NCBI RefSeq assembly: GCF_902506425.1
Contig: NZ_LR732469.1
Span: 995,001 to 1,059,000 of the forward strand
Reading direction: 5' to 3'
Length of the DNA: 64,000 bases
DNA from: Novosphingobium sp. 9U
Lineage (GTDB): Bacteria; Pseudomonadota; Alphaproteobacteria; Sphingomonadales; Sphingomonadaceae
Shown here: positions 33,601 through 41,092 of the stretch, one piece after another
Layout: the number at the start of each line of letters is the position of its first letter
Position numbering within the stretch: the stretch's first letter is position 1
The notes under the pieces: model-generated
The model's database searches: none
The model's input: the letters and a program-made list of their open reading frames with translations, nothing else
Told to the model about the DNA's origin: nothing
Position numbers and translations under genes: made by a program

Positions 33601-34108
33601 GGCACGTCGCGGCACGCTGATGCACCGCCTGCTGGAGCGGCTTCCCGCAGTGCCGGGCGACATGCGTGAGGAGGCGGCGCGGCAATGGCTTGCCCGCAAT
33701 GCCGCCGACTTCGACGAGGCGGAGCGCGCGGTCATGACCGGCGCCACGCTCGCCATCGTCGGCGACCCTGCTTGGGCGGAGCTGTTCGCACCGGGCAGCC
33801 TTGCCGAGGTCCCATTCTCCGCCATCGTCGGTGGGCAGGTGGTGGCGGGCACCGTCGACCGCCTCGTGATCGGCCCTGAACGCGTGCGCATCGTCGATTT
33901 CAAGACCGCGCGGCGCCCGCCTGCCACGCTGGCCGACATGCCGCTTGCGACCTTGCGGCAAATGGCGGCCTATGCCGCGGCGCTCGGGGCGATCTATCCT
34001 GGCCGTACAGTCGAGGCCGCGGTTCTCTACACCGCGACACCGCAGCTCATCGCCTTGCCGCAGGACGTGCTGGACCGCCACAAGCCCGCCTTGCGCGCTT
34101 CGGAGTAA
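30626..34108 (+). CDS. addA: AddA subunit: UvrD-like helicase and nuclease
   Basis: A 1160-aa protein with UvrD/Rep-type SF1A helicase motifs in order. These include Walker A SASAGTGKTQ near residue 28, the FTKAGATEMAARI motif Ia, DHILVDEAQDTNAAQWDI (motif II), VVGDYKQAIFRFQGTSPENF (motif III), TVHGSKGLQAPIVIL (motif V) and LLYVAMTRAEEALFV (motif VI). The C-terminal RecB-type nuclease contains ARRGTLMHRLLERLP and VRIVDFKTARRP. The ATG inside the addB stop is used, not the longer frame at 30587. It acts with AddB in recombinational repair. Confidence 0.95.
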   Translation: MSGPHKLHGSQMLAVAPHDTVWLSASAGTGKTQVLSSRVLRLLLRLEVDPSQILCLTFTKAGATEMAARINDKLASWVRLDDVALTAELQAIGADFGPAERAHARTLFACVLDCPGGGLRIDTIHAFSQWLLAAFPLESGLLPGTRPMEDRERTLLARQVLADLLVAAEQDPLGDPQLLNAVADLSLRLGPDAVQGFLLRCASAREAWFGPGGWQEPMRPNVLRLLGLPSDADEDWLAQMLHDEAFDVTSLRRCLEVNRGWKAATGQKAAEAIGAWLAGSTSERREGLAALANVFLTKKGEPRSTTSLEKLDPEYPTHCSRVVAGLSQVGQAAAMLDLAHRLLPALRLGRAFALAWEDAKRREGLIDFDDQIRQAAALLGRAELSDWIRYKLDRQFDHILVDEAQDTNAAQWDIVFAMAEEFWAGEGQRENRLRTLFVVGDYKQAIFRFQGTSPENFRRAADRVRETMRQAAAGAQWKREAERPRELQDLGLDRSFRTAQSVLDFVDRALIEIGHEGVGLDRPAEPHVGQERPGYVALWQPIGAASDEPEDEAEEGAETWLSRPDRQLAERIAQQVKAWVDPHGPGFRLHKGGARRAGPGDVMVLVRKRKELAGLIVARLHALGVPVAGVDRLRLGAPLAVKDLVAALRFAAQPLDDLNLGNLLVSPLLGWSQQALLEHGYREPGPKRALWQHLRASSDPFVRESVAQLFAVLDLADFDPPHVLLQWVLSGPWQGRRKLVARLGREANDPIDELVNAAMAYSATGTPSLAGFLAWFDAGEGELKREADNAAGLVRVMTVHGSKGLQAPIVILADATGNPDESRDRGLDLPDPANPERRIPLPPLRKEEKSGRIAQEIERVKLAEMQEHWRLLYVAMTRAEEALFVGGALGPKDKGQPAPNSWYARLEALFPADAGVADAIWDSRRDWGSPPEPMASEAPSHAAELPLPDPLPALLLRAPPAEPLPPRPLAPSALGEETAPDPPLPAGAALDAARRGTLMHRLLERLPAVPGDMREEAARQWLARNAADFDEAERAVMTGATLAIVGDPAWAELFAPGSLAEVPFSAIVGGQVVAGTVDRLVIGPERVRIVDFKTARRPPATLADMPLATLRQMAAYAAALGAIYPGRTVEAAVLYTATPQLIALPQDVLDRHKPALRASE

Positions 34109-34185
34109 ACCTTTCGCAGGTGCGGCGTTGCTTGGCGCTCGATCGTGCCTAGATTGCTGTCCGACAATCCTTTGGAGAACCCCCA

Positions 34186-34506
34186 ATGCCCACCGTAGCC
34201 GTGACCGACGCCAGCTTCGAGGCCGATGTCCTCAAGTCCGACAAGCCCGTGCTGGTCGATTTCTGGGCGGACTGGTGCGGCCCGTGCAAGATGATCGGCC
34301 CCTCGCTCGAAGAGATCGCCGAGGAACTGGGCGACAAGGTGACCATCGCCAAGATGGACATCATGGCGAACACCGATGTCCCCGGCCAGATCGGCGTCAA
34401 GTCGATCCCGCTTATGGTGCTGTTTAAGGACGGCAAGCCGGTCGCGCAGAAGCTCGGCGCGGCGCCCAAGTCGGCACTGAAGGGCTGGCTGGAAAGCGAG
34501 CTCTAA
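34186..34506 (+). CDS. trxA: Thioredoxin 1
   Basis: A 106-aa classical thioredoxin with redox motif WCGPC (Cys31/Cys34) in LVDFWADWCGPCKMIGPSL and the cis-Pro loop VKSIPLMVLFKDGK. It reduces disulfides in ribonucleotide reductase, peroxiredoxins and others using thioredoxin reductase. It is separated from addA by 77 bp with TTGGAGAACC just before the ATG, so it may have its own promoter. The addA-trxA order is the one I remember from several alphaproteobacteria. Confidence 0.96.
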   Translation: MPTVAVTDASFEADVLKSDKPVLVDFWADWCGPCKMIGPSLEEIAEELGDKVTIAKMDIMANTDVPGQIGVKSIPLMVLFKDGKPVAQKLGAAPKSALKGWLESEL

Positions 34507-34621
34507 GTTGGCATCATTCGACTAGGCTGGGCGGCCTCCGGCGCGTTGGTGTCGGGGGTCGTGCTGGTTTTGGCTTAAATCTGGCGGTTGCGGGCGGGCA
34601 CCGCGCCGTTGCCCGAGCCAA

Positions 34622-35446
34622 TCACCTTGGCAATCGCGCTATCCGCTCGGCCAGTTCGTCCCACAGGCGAGGGGTTGAGGCGCCGACCATGCCGCGGCGA
34701 TCCCACTCGTCCACACGGTACGCGCTGCCGTCCATACGAGCCGCGCGGCCGCCGGCTTCGTTGAGAAACAACACACCGGCGGCGTGGTCCCAAGGCAAGG
34801 TGCGGTTGAATATCGAGACGTCGTTCTGTCCCAGCACCAGCCGCGGGTATTGCTCGGCAGCGCAGCGCGGGATGTCCACGAGACAGTACTGCGGCGCGAT
34901 GTGCTCGAGGACGGCGTCTCGCTCCTCGGGTTGCATGTAGCCAGTGGCGAGCGCTGCGATCGCCGGCTCCTGACCGGAAGGTCGCGCCATCACGCGCTCG
35001 CCACCGATGAATGCACCGCCGGCCGTGCTTGCGTGGCAGAACCGCCCGGTGAGGCAATCGAGGATCCAGCCGCCGATCGTCTCGCCGCTATCCGCCAGCG
35101 CCACCAGCACGCCGAACGGTGCCTTGCCCTGCGCAAAGTTGTTGGTGCCGTCGAGCGGGTCGACGATCCAGCACAACCCCTCTCGCAGTCGATCGAAGAT
35201 GGCGGGATCGGCGGAGGCGGCTTCCTCGCCGACGATGGCCGCTTCGGGCAAGAGGTCTTCCAGAGCGGCGGCAAGGATCTCCTCACTGTCCTTGTCGGCT
35301 ACGGTGACGACATCGTCCGGCGCCTTGCTGACGATCTCGGACGCGGCGAGTGTTTGATAGCGTGGCAGGATGGCATCTTGCGAGGCCTTGCGCATGATCG
35401 CCTCGATCTGCGCCGTGAAGCTGGCGTTCAAGTCCGGTCGGCTCAT
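34622..35446 (-). CDS. Inositol monophosphatase family protein
   Basis: A 274-aa Mg2+-dependent phosphatase of the IMPase/CysQ superfamily. Metal-binding motifs are intact: IVGEEAA (about residues 71-77), WIVDPLDGTNNFAQGKAPFG (about 94-112) and the C-terminal PWDHAAGVLFLNEAGG. Members hydrolyse inositol phosphates, PAP or sugar phosphates; the substrate cannot be fixed here. It overlaps the GST gene by four bases and is the last gene of the minus-strand argJ-GFA-GST-IMPase run. Confidence 0.9.
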   Translation of the reverse strand: MSRPDLNASFTAQIEAIMRKASQDAILPRYQTLAASEIVSKAPDDVVTVADKDSEEILAAALEDLLPEAAIVGEEAASADPAIFDRLREGLCWIVDPLDGTNNFAQGKAPFGVLVALADSGETIGGWILDCLTGRFCHASTAGGAFIGGERVMARPSGQEPAIAALATGYMQPEERDAVLEHIAPQYCLVDIPRCAAEQYPRLVLGQNDVSIFNRTLPWDHAAGVLFLNEAGGRAARMDGSAYRVDEWDRRGMVGASTPRLWDELAERIARLPR

Positions 35447-36054
35447 GACAGCGGGATCGCGACTTGCTCGGCAAAGCCGGGGCGCGTGCGGATGCGCTCG
35501 AACCAGGCTTCGACCACGGGAAAGGAAGGCCGTTCGATCGGCAGCGCGAACCAGGTGTTGACGTAGACGCCCATGGGAATGTCGCCGATGCCGAACGCGT
35601 CACCCGAGAGCCACGGCTTCTTATCGAGGTACCGCTCCATGACTGCGAGGTGCTTGGCACAAGCGTCGATCGAGGCGGCGATCAGGTCCGGGCGGCGTTC
35701 GGCGGCAGGCTTGCGCACGTTGTGCAGGAAGGCATCGCGCTGCGCATCGGCATAGGCGAACTGCCAATCCATCCACCGGTCCGCCGTCGCACGTTGCGCC
35801 GGATTGCTGGGCCACCAGCGCTCACCGCCGTGGCGGGCCGCCAGGTAGCGCAAGATCGCGTTCGATTCCCAGAGCGTGACCTCACCATCCTCGATCGTCG
35901 GGATCAGCGCGTTGGGGTTCTTGGCAAGGTAGGCGGCGTCCATGCCGAACTGGCCGCCGGTGTCGATCCGCTCGAACTCCAGCCCGAGCTCGACGGCGAG
36001 CCAGGCAACCTTCTTGACGTTGTGTGAGTTCAGTCGGCCCCAGATCGTCAGCAT
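35443..36054 (-). CDS. Glutathione S-transferase family protein
   Basis: A 203-aa GST starting at the ATG complementary to 36052-36054. The N-terminal thioredoxin-like domain reads MLTIWGRLNSHNVKKVAWL with the glutathione-binding PNALIPTIEDG and LWESNAILRYLAARHG segments. The helical C-terminal domain contains PWLSGDAFGIGDIPMGVYVN. The sequence fits cytosolic bacterial GSTs with Ser/Asn at the active site rather than Tyr. The natural substrate is unknown. The open frame extends upstream to 36177, but the extension has no GST character. Confidence 0.9.
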   Translation of the reverse strand: MLTIWGRLNSHNVKKVAWLAVELGLEFERIDTGGQFGMDAAYLAKNPNALIPTIEDGEVTLWESNAILRYLAARHGGERWWPSNPAQRATADRWMDWQFAYADAQRDAFLHNVRKPAAERRPDLIAASIDACAKHLAVMERYLDKKPWLSGDAFGIGDIPMGVYVNTWFALPIERPSFPVVEAWFERIRTRPGFAEQVAIPLS

Positions 36055-36058
36055 CGCC

Positions 36059-36475
36059 TCAGTTCTCCTTGCCGCGGGTGTCAGGCCGCCAGCCTTCGTG
36101 GCGAGGCAGGCGCGGGCTGTCCTTTTCCCAGCTGATCGCGCTGGCCGTGAAAATGTGGAAGCCGGGCTCCAGCGCATCCGGGTCGTCGAGCGAGGCTACG
36201 GTGACGTCGATGGTTTCCGGTTGAAAATCCACGGCGATCGTCAGCGGCGTGCCGCAGGTGCCGCAGAACTGCCGCTGGCCGAACTCGGTAGGGCGCGTGG
36301 TGCGGATCGCCTCGACGCCTTGCTCGACCACGAAGTCTTCGACCGGCACGGTGGTGAAGACCAGCGCGGGCGCACCGGAGATCTTCTGGCATACGCGGCA
36401 GTGACACCAGCCTGTGTCGAACGGTGCGCTGGCGAGGCGATAGCGCACTGCGCCGCAGGAACAGCCGCCTTCCAT
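36059..36475 (-). CDS. GFA-family (glutathione-dependent formaldehyde-activating-like) protein
   Basis: A 138-aa zinc protein. Cysteine motifs GGCSCGAVRYRL, WCHCRVCQKISG and QFCGTCGTPL are those of the GFA/CENP-V fold and bind two zinc ions. Only the Gfa enzyme itself is known to act on glutathione-formaldehyde adducts; most members, like this one, are uncharacterised. Start at the ATG complementary to 36473-36475. It sits four bases from the GST start and four bases from argJ, so it is part of the same transcription unit. Confidence 0.9.
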   Translation of the reverse strand: MEGGCSCGAVRYRLASAPFDTGWCHCRVCQKISGAPALVFTTVPVEDFVVEQGVEAIRTTRPTEFGQRQFCGTCGTPLTIAVDFQPETIDVTVASLDDPDALEPGFHIFTASAISWEKDSPRLPRHEGWRPDTRGKEN

Positions 36476-36479
36476 TCGC

Positions 36480-37706
36480 CTAGCTCCGATAGTCCGCGTT
36501 GATCGAGATGTAGCCGTGGGTGAGGTCGCAGGTCCAGACTTGCGCGCGGCCCTCACCCAAGCCGAGATCGACCTCGATCGTCACGTCCTGGCCCTTGAGG
36601 TGAGCGGCAACGGGTGCCTCGTCGTAGTCAGCGAGCGGCAGGCCGTCGCGCGCAGCCCAGGTGCCGCCGAAACCGATGGAGAGCTTGTCGCGATCGGCGG
36701 GCTCTCCCGCCTTGCCGACAGCCATGACCACGCGGCCCCAATTGGCGTCTTCTCCGGCAATGGCGGTCTTCACCAGGGGCGAGTTGGCGATGGCCAGGCC
36801 GACACGGTGGGCGCTCTCGTCCGAGACGGCGCCGGTAACGGTCACGGCGATGAACTTGCTAGCTCCTTCGCCGTCGCGCACTACCGCGTGCGCAAGCTGG
36901 CGGCACACGTCATGGATCGCGGCGGCAAAGGCATCAGCACCCGAATCGTCGAATGAGGTCAGCGCGGCATTGCCGGCCTTGCCGGTAGCAAAGGCCAGCA
37001 CGGTGTCGCTGGTGGAGGTGTCGCTATCGACGGTCATGCACGAGAACGTGCGCGTGTTAGCGGCGCTCAGGCACTCCTGAAGGAACGCCGGCGCGACCGC
37101 CGCGTCGGTGAACAGGTAACCCAGCATGGTCGCCATGTCGGGCGCGATCATGCCCGATCCCTTGATCACGGCGGCGATCGTGACCTTGGTGCCGCCGATC
37201 ATGGCTGTGGCGGTTGCGCCCTTGGGAAAGGTGTCGGTGGTGGAGATCGTGCGGGCGACCTCCTCCCAGCTGCATGCGGACGCGGTGAGCGCCGCGGTGA
37301 CGCCGTCGCGGGCCTTGTCCTTCGGCAAGGGCACGCCGATCACGCCGGTGGAGGACACGAATACTTGCTCGGCCGGGCAGTCCAGGTGCTGCGCCACCTG
37401 TCCCATGATCTGCTCCACCGCCTCACGTCCGCGGTAGCCGGTGAAAGCATTGGAGTTGCCGGCGTTGACCACCAGAGCCCGCGCTTGACCCCGTGCGATG
37501 TTGGCGCGGCCGAGTTCGACCTCGCTGGAGCAGCAGACGTTCCGGGTGAACACACCGGCTACGGCCGTGCCCTCCACCAGCTCGACGTAGGTCAGGTCGC
37601 AACGTCCCCAGTTCTTGTACCCGGCGCGCGCGACGCGCGGGGTGACGCCGGCGATGGCGGGCAAGTCGGGGAAGGGCGTGGCGAGCGGGGAGACGGCATC
37701 GGACAT
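36480..37706 (-). CDS. argJ: Bifunctional glutamate N-acetyltransferase / amino-acid acetyltransferase
   Basis: A 408-aa ArgJ, which recycles the acetyl group in arginine biosynthesis. The self-cleavage region KGSGMIAPDMATMLGYLFTD is intact; cleavage occurs before the Thr of ATML to give alpha and beta chains with Thr as nucleophile. Other conserved blocks are VVNAGNSNAFTG, VSSTGVIGVPL and the C-terminal CDLTHGYISINADYRS. Start at the ATG complementary to 37704-37706. It is first in an operon with GFA, GST and IMPase-family genes, none of them arginine genes. Confidence 0.95.
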   Translation of the reverse strand: MSDAVSPLATPFPDLPAIAGVTPRVARAGYKNWGRCDLTYVELVEGTAVAGVFTRNVCCSSEVELGRANIARGQARALVVNAGNSNAFTGYRGREAVEQIMGQVAQHLDCPAEQVFVSSTGVIGVPLPKDKARDGVTAALTASACSWEEVARTISTTDTFPKGATATAMIGGTKVTIAAVIKGSGMIAPDMATMLGYLFTDAAVAPAFLQECLSAANTRTFSCMTVDSDTSTSDTVLAFATGKAGNAALTSFDDSGADAFAAAIHDVCRQLAHAVVRDGEGASKFIAVTVTGAVSDESAHRVGLAIANSPLVKTAIAGEDANWGRVVMAVGKAGEPADRDKLSIGFGGTWAARDGLPLADYDEAPVAAHLKGQDVTIEVDLGLGEGRAQVWTCDLTHGYISINADYRS

Positions 37707-37761
37707 GCGTCGCGCGATAGGCCGCGATGCGGCGCGGCGCAACGTATGGTGCGGGTAGACG

Positions 37762-37785
37762 ATCCTCTCCCGGCGGGGAGAGGAT
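37762..37785. repeat. Palindromic element downstream of the hydrolase gene
   Basis: Arms ATCCTCTCCC (37762-37771) and GGGAGAGGAT (37776-37785) pair perfectly around a GGCG loop, in the gap between the hydrolase stop and argJ start. The CT/GA-rich arm pattern resembles the dispersed sphingomonad-type palindrome at 54499-54632. It could also work as a terminator for the minus-strand hydrolase gene, though no T run follows. Confidence 0.6.
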
Positions 37786-37795
37786 GATCATGCAC

Positions 37796-38452
37796 TCACT
37801 TGATCGGGCAGTCCGGCGCCAGGCGCATGTCGAGGTAGTTGTCGACCGAGCGCATCATGTCTTCGATCTCGTTCTCGAAGAAGTGATTGGCGCGCGGCAC
37901 TTCGTCGTGATGGATTGTGATGTGCTTTTGCGTGCGCAGCTTGTCGACCAGCTTCTGGACCGCGTTGGGCGTCACCACCGTGTCGGAGGTGCCCTGGATG
38001 ATGATGCCCGAGGCCGGGCAGGGCGCCAGGAAGCTGAAGTCGTACATGTTGGCCGGCGGCGCGATCGAGATGAAGCCACGAATCTCAGGACGGCGCATCA
38101 GCAGCTGCATGCCGATCAGGGCGCCGAAGCTGTAGCCGGCGATCCAGGTGGTCGACGCTTCGGGATGGATCGACTGCACCCAGTCAAGCGCGGCGGCCGC
38201 GTCCGAAAGCTCGCCGATGCCGTTGTCAAAGCTGCCCTGGCTGCGACCAACACCGCGGAAGTTGAACCGGAGCGTCGCGAAGCCGCGGTTCACGAACGTC
38301 TTGTAGAGGTGCTGCGTGATCCGGTCGTTCATCGTCCCGCCCGCTTGGGGGTGGGGATGGAGGATCATGGCGACGGGCGCGCGCGGACGGGTTGCGGGCT
38401 GGAAACGGCCTTCGAGACGTCCTTCGGGACCAGGGAAAATGACTGCTGGCAT
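37796..38452 (-). CDS. Alpha/beta hydrolase
   Basis: A 218-aa serine hydrolase from the ATG complementary to 38450-38452. The oxyanion segment MILHPHPQAGGTMNDRI, the RFNFRGVGRSQGSFDNG block, nucleophile elbow GYSFGAL and catalytic acid/His region GTSDTVVTPN ... ANHFFEN are typical of the small alpha/beta hydrolases found near lipid and envelope genes in alphaproteobacteria. Substrate unknown. A longer open frame upstream overlaps the promoter of the divergent desulfurase gene and lacks family similarity, so it is excluded. Confidence 0.88.
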   Translation of the reverse strand: MPAVIFPGPEGRLEGRFQPATRPRAPVAMILHPHPQAGGTMNDRITQHLYKTFVNRGFATLRFNFRGVGRSQGSFDNGIGELSDAAAALDWVQSIHPEASTTWIAGYSFGALIGMQLLMRRPEIRGFISIAPPANMYDFSFLAPCPASGIIIQGTSDTVVTPNAVQKLVDKLRTQKHITIHHDEVPRANHFFENEIEDMMRSVDNYLDMRLAPDCPIK

Positions 38453-38577
38453 GTGATTCGCGAACCTGACTTGATGACCGGAGCGGCGCCTTAGCAGCGC
38501 GGAACGCTCCGGGGGTGCCAAATGATGGGTGTTCGCTATATAGAACTCACGCTCCCGAAAACAACTTAGTCGCTTGG

Positions 38578-39621
38578 ATGCCACCGGAACCACTTTATTT
38601 CGATCATGCCGCGACGACGCCGCTGCTTCCGCAGGCGCGTGAGGCATGGTTGGAAGGCGTGGCGCGGTGGGCCAATCCGTCGAGCCCGCATGCAGCCGGA
38701 CGGGCCGCGCGCGCGGCATTGGAGGATGCGCGCGACCGGGTGCGCACGGCGCTTGGCTGGACCGGCGAGGTACTTTTCACCTCCGGCGCGAGCGAAGCAC
38801 TGGCGATCGGCTTAGGCCGTGCGAAGGTGGAACGGCGGATCGTTTCGGCCGTGGAGCACGACGCGGTGTGGCGCGCGGCGCCAGGTGCGGAGGTGATCGG
38901 CACCCGTGCGGGGGAGGTCGAGAGAGATGCCTTGGCCACATTGCTGGCGCAACCGGGGCGCGCGGTCGTGGCGGTGCAGTCGATCAACTCGGAGACGGGG
39001 ACCTGCCTCACTTCTCGGGACTTGGGCGAGCAGGTTCGTGCAGCGGGCGGGCTGTTCCTCTCGGATTGCTCGCAATCAGCCGGCAAGATGCCGCTGCCGG
39101 ACGCGGATCTGGCGGTCGTGTCGGCGCACAAGTTGGGTGGTCCGCCGGGTATTGGCGCGCTGCTGGTGCGTGACTTCGCCATGCTCGAACCTTCGGGCGG
39201 ACAGGAGCGCGGCTATCGAGCGGGGACCGAGAACCTGCCGGGCGCGCTGGGCGTCGCCGCGGCATTGGAGGCTGGCGACATTGTCAGCTGGGCGACCACC
39301 ACCGAGCAGCGGCTGGCGTTCCGCGAGGCACTGGCGCGGTGTGGCGAGATAATCGAACCCGGTCGCCAGTGCTCGCATATCTTCGCAGTCGCCGGACGCA
39401 GCGCGGCCAATACCATGCTGATCCGGATGGATTCCGCCGGTTTTGCGATCTCGGCCGGGAGCGCCTGTTCGTCGGGCACGCTCAAGCCCAGCCGGGTTCT
39501 GCAGGGCTTCGATCTCGACCCCGACGTGATCCGGCGCACCGTACGCGTCAGCCTGGGTTGGAGCACGACGCCTGCCGAGCTGGACGCCTTTGCCGACGCA
39601 TGGGATCGCGCGAACCGATGA
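38578..39621 (+). CDS. Cysteine desulfurase, first copy (NifS/IscS-type)
   Basis: A 347-aa PLP enzyme that removes sulfur from cysteine for Fe-S cluster or thiocofactor assembly. It begins PLYFDHAATTPLLPQAREAW. His94 (AVEHDAV) stacks on PLP, Asp163 is in LSDCSQSAGK, Lys185 (VSAHKLGGPPG) forms the Schiff base, and the persulfide Cys297 lies in SAGSACSSGT. The usual NNETG loop reads NSETG. It is followed with a four-base overlap by a second, clearly different desulfurase, then a ferredoxin. This copy looks like the more diverged of the two. Confidence 0.92.
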   Translation: MPPEPLYFDHAATTPLLPQAREAWLEGVARWANPSSPHAAGRAARAALEDARDRVRTALGWTGEVLFTSGASEALAIGLGRAKVERRIVSAVEHDAVWRAAPGAEVIGTRAGEVERDALATLLAQPGRAVVAVQSINSETGTCLTSRDLGEQVRAAGGLFLSDCSQSAGKMPLPDADLAVVSAHKLGGPPGIGALLVRDFAMLEPSGGQERGYRAGTENLPGALGVAAALEAGDIVSWATTTEQRLAFREALARCGEIIEPGRQCSHIFAVAGRSAANTMLIRMDSAGFAISAGSACSSGTLKPSRVLQGFDLDPDVIRRTVRVSLGWSTTPAELDAFADAWDRANR

Positions 39622-40694
39622 TCTACCTCGACTATCAGGCGACCACCCCGCTCGCTCCGGAAGCGCGTGAAGCGATGCTGCCGTGGCTGGGTGGGCCCGA
39701 GACGATCGGCTTCGCCAATCCGCATAGCCCGCATCGGCCTGGTCGTGCGGCGGCGGCTGCGGTGGAACTGGCGCGCGAGCAGGTTGCGGCGCTCATGCCT
39801 CCGGGCGGCCGCGTGATCTTCACCGGCAGCGCGACCGAGGCGCTCAACCTTGCAATCCTCGGCAGCGGCGCCAGGCGGCTGGCGGTCTCTGCGATCGAAC
39901 ACGCGGCCGTGCTCGACACAGCGCGGGCGGCAGCAGGCGAGCTGCGTGTGCTGCCGGTCGATGCCGACGGCCTGGTCAACCCGGCAACGCGCTTCGACGA
40001 CGTCGATCTCGTCTCGGTCATGCAAGTCAACAATGAGATCGGCACCATCCAGCCCGTCGAGCAACTGGCGCAGGCGGCGCACGCGGCGGGTGCGCTGTTC
40101 GTGTGCGACGCGGTGCAAGGGGCGGGTAAGCTGGCGCCGCCGGCGAACGCGGACATGATCGCCGTTTCGGCGCACAAGCTGTACGGTCCCAAGGGTATCG
40201 GCGCCCTGTGGGTGCGTGATGGCGTGGAGCTCAGCCCCCAGATGCACGGCGGCGGCCAGGAAGCCGCCCTGCGCTCGGGCACGCTGAGCCCGATGCTGTG
40301 CGCAGGCTTCGGCGCGGCGGCGCGCTTGGCTGGCGAGCGGAGGGAGGAAGACGCGGCGCATGTCGGAAGGCTCTGGCAGGCTGCGCGAGCCATCCTCTCG
40401 CGCTGGACGTTGAATGGCTCGCCGACAGAGCGCTGGCATGGTAATATCAACCTGCGGCTCGAAGGCTTGGACGTCGCGCGATTGATGTCCGAGGTGCGCG
40501 ATGTGGCGTTTTCGGCGGGATCAGCCTGCGCCAGCGGCTCGGGGCGGACCAGTCATGTGCTCACCGCCATCGGATTGGACGCGCGGCAAGCGAAAGGCTC
40601 TATCCGTCTCGGCTTTGGAAGATATACTGGCAGCCGGGAATGTGAGGATGCCTGCGCACGCTTAGAGACCGCAGCCGCGGCGCAGGGAGTTTAA
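39618..40694 (+). CDS. Cysteine desulfurase, second copy (NifS/IscS-type)
   Basis: A 358-aa paralogue starting at ATG 39618 inside the stop of the first copy. It begins MIYLDYQATTPLAPEAREAM. His95 (AIEHAAV), the NNEIGT loop, Lys187 (VSAHKLYGPKGIG) and Cys304 (SAGSACASGSGRTS) are all in place, so it should be active. Sequence identity to the upstream copy looks only moderate outside the motifs, indicating an old duplication or separate origins. No iscU, iscA or suf genes are adjacent. Confidence 0.93.
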   Translation: MIYLDYQATTPLAPEAREAMLPWLGGPETIGFANPHSPHRPGRAAAAAVELAREQVAALMPPGGRVIFTGSATEALNLAILGSGARRLAVSAIEHAAVLDTARAAAGELRVLPVDADGLVNPATRFDDVDLVSVMQVNNEIGTIQPVEQLAQAAHAAGALFVCDAVQGAGKLAPPANADMIAVSAHKLYGPKGIGALWVRDGVELSPQMHGGGQEAALRSGTLSPMLCAGFGAAARLAGERREEDAAHVGRLWQAARAILSRWTLNGSPTERWHGNINLRLEGLDVARLMSEVRDVAFSAGSACASGSGRTSHVLTAIGLDARQAKGSIRLGFGRYTGSRECEDACARLETAAAAQGV

Positions 40695-40698
40695 TCGG

Positions 40699-41028
40699 TT
40701 GAACGTCCGCTTCGTTACGCCTCAAGGTGAGATCGTCACCACCGATGTCGAGCCAGGCTCGCGCCTGCTGGAGGCGGGCCAGGCTGTCGGTATGCCGTTG
40801 GAAGGCACGTGCGAAGGGCAGATGGCTTGTTCCACCTGCCACGTCATCGTCTTTCCAGAATGGTTCGAGAAGCTTGCGCCTGCTTCGGCGGACGAAGAGG
40901 ATATGCTGGACCTCGCCGCCGGGGTGGCGCGCACCAGCCGGCTTTCGTGTCAGATCGAGCTCTCGGGTGAACTCGATGGCCTGACCGTCAAAGTACCGGG
41001 TGTCGCGCGCGATATGCAGTTCGGGTGA
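40699..41028 (+). CDS. 2Fe-2S ferredoxin (adrenodoxin/Fdx-type)
   Basis: A 109-aa vertebrate-type ferredoxin. The cluster ligands are Cys38, Cys44, Cys47 and Cys84 (GTCEGQMACSTCHVI and SRLSCQIEL), the C-x5-C-x2-C ... C pattern of Fdx proteins that give electrons to Fe-S assembly or P450s. The start is TTG 40699, with GGGAG nine bases upstream. It follows the second desulfurase by four bases, so a role in Fe-S assembly is the natural reading, although P450 partnership cannot be excluded. Confidence 0.9.
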   Translation: MNVRFVTPQGEIVTTDVEPGSRLLEAGQAVGMPLEGTCEGQMACSTCHVIVFPEWFEKLAPASADEEDMLDLAAGVARTSRLSCQIELSGELDGLTVKVPGVARDMQFG

Positions 41029-41039
41029 AGCACAACGTC

Positions 41040-41060
41040 GTCCCGGGCTCGACCCGGGAC
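41040..41060. repeat. GTCCCGGG palindrome, repeat-like hairpin
   Basis: Arms GTCCCGGG (41040-41047) and CCCGGGAC (41053-41060) with a five-base loop, placed between the convergent ferredoxin and DJ-1-like genes. Sequences of this form recur as short dispersed palindromes in sphingomonad genomes as I recall. Here it may also terminate both transcripts. Confidence 0.5.
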
Positions 41061-41092
41061 CACGCTGATATCGAGCGCTTACGCCCTGAGCA

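Noticed and set aside
37796-38719. Upstream extension of the alpha/beta hydrolase by about 90 codons
   Set aside because: The extension covers the promoter of the divergent desulfurase gene and lacks hydrolase similarity; the internal ATG at 38452 fits the family start.
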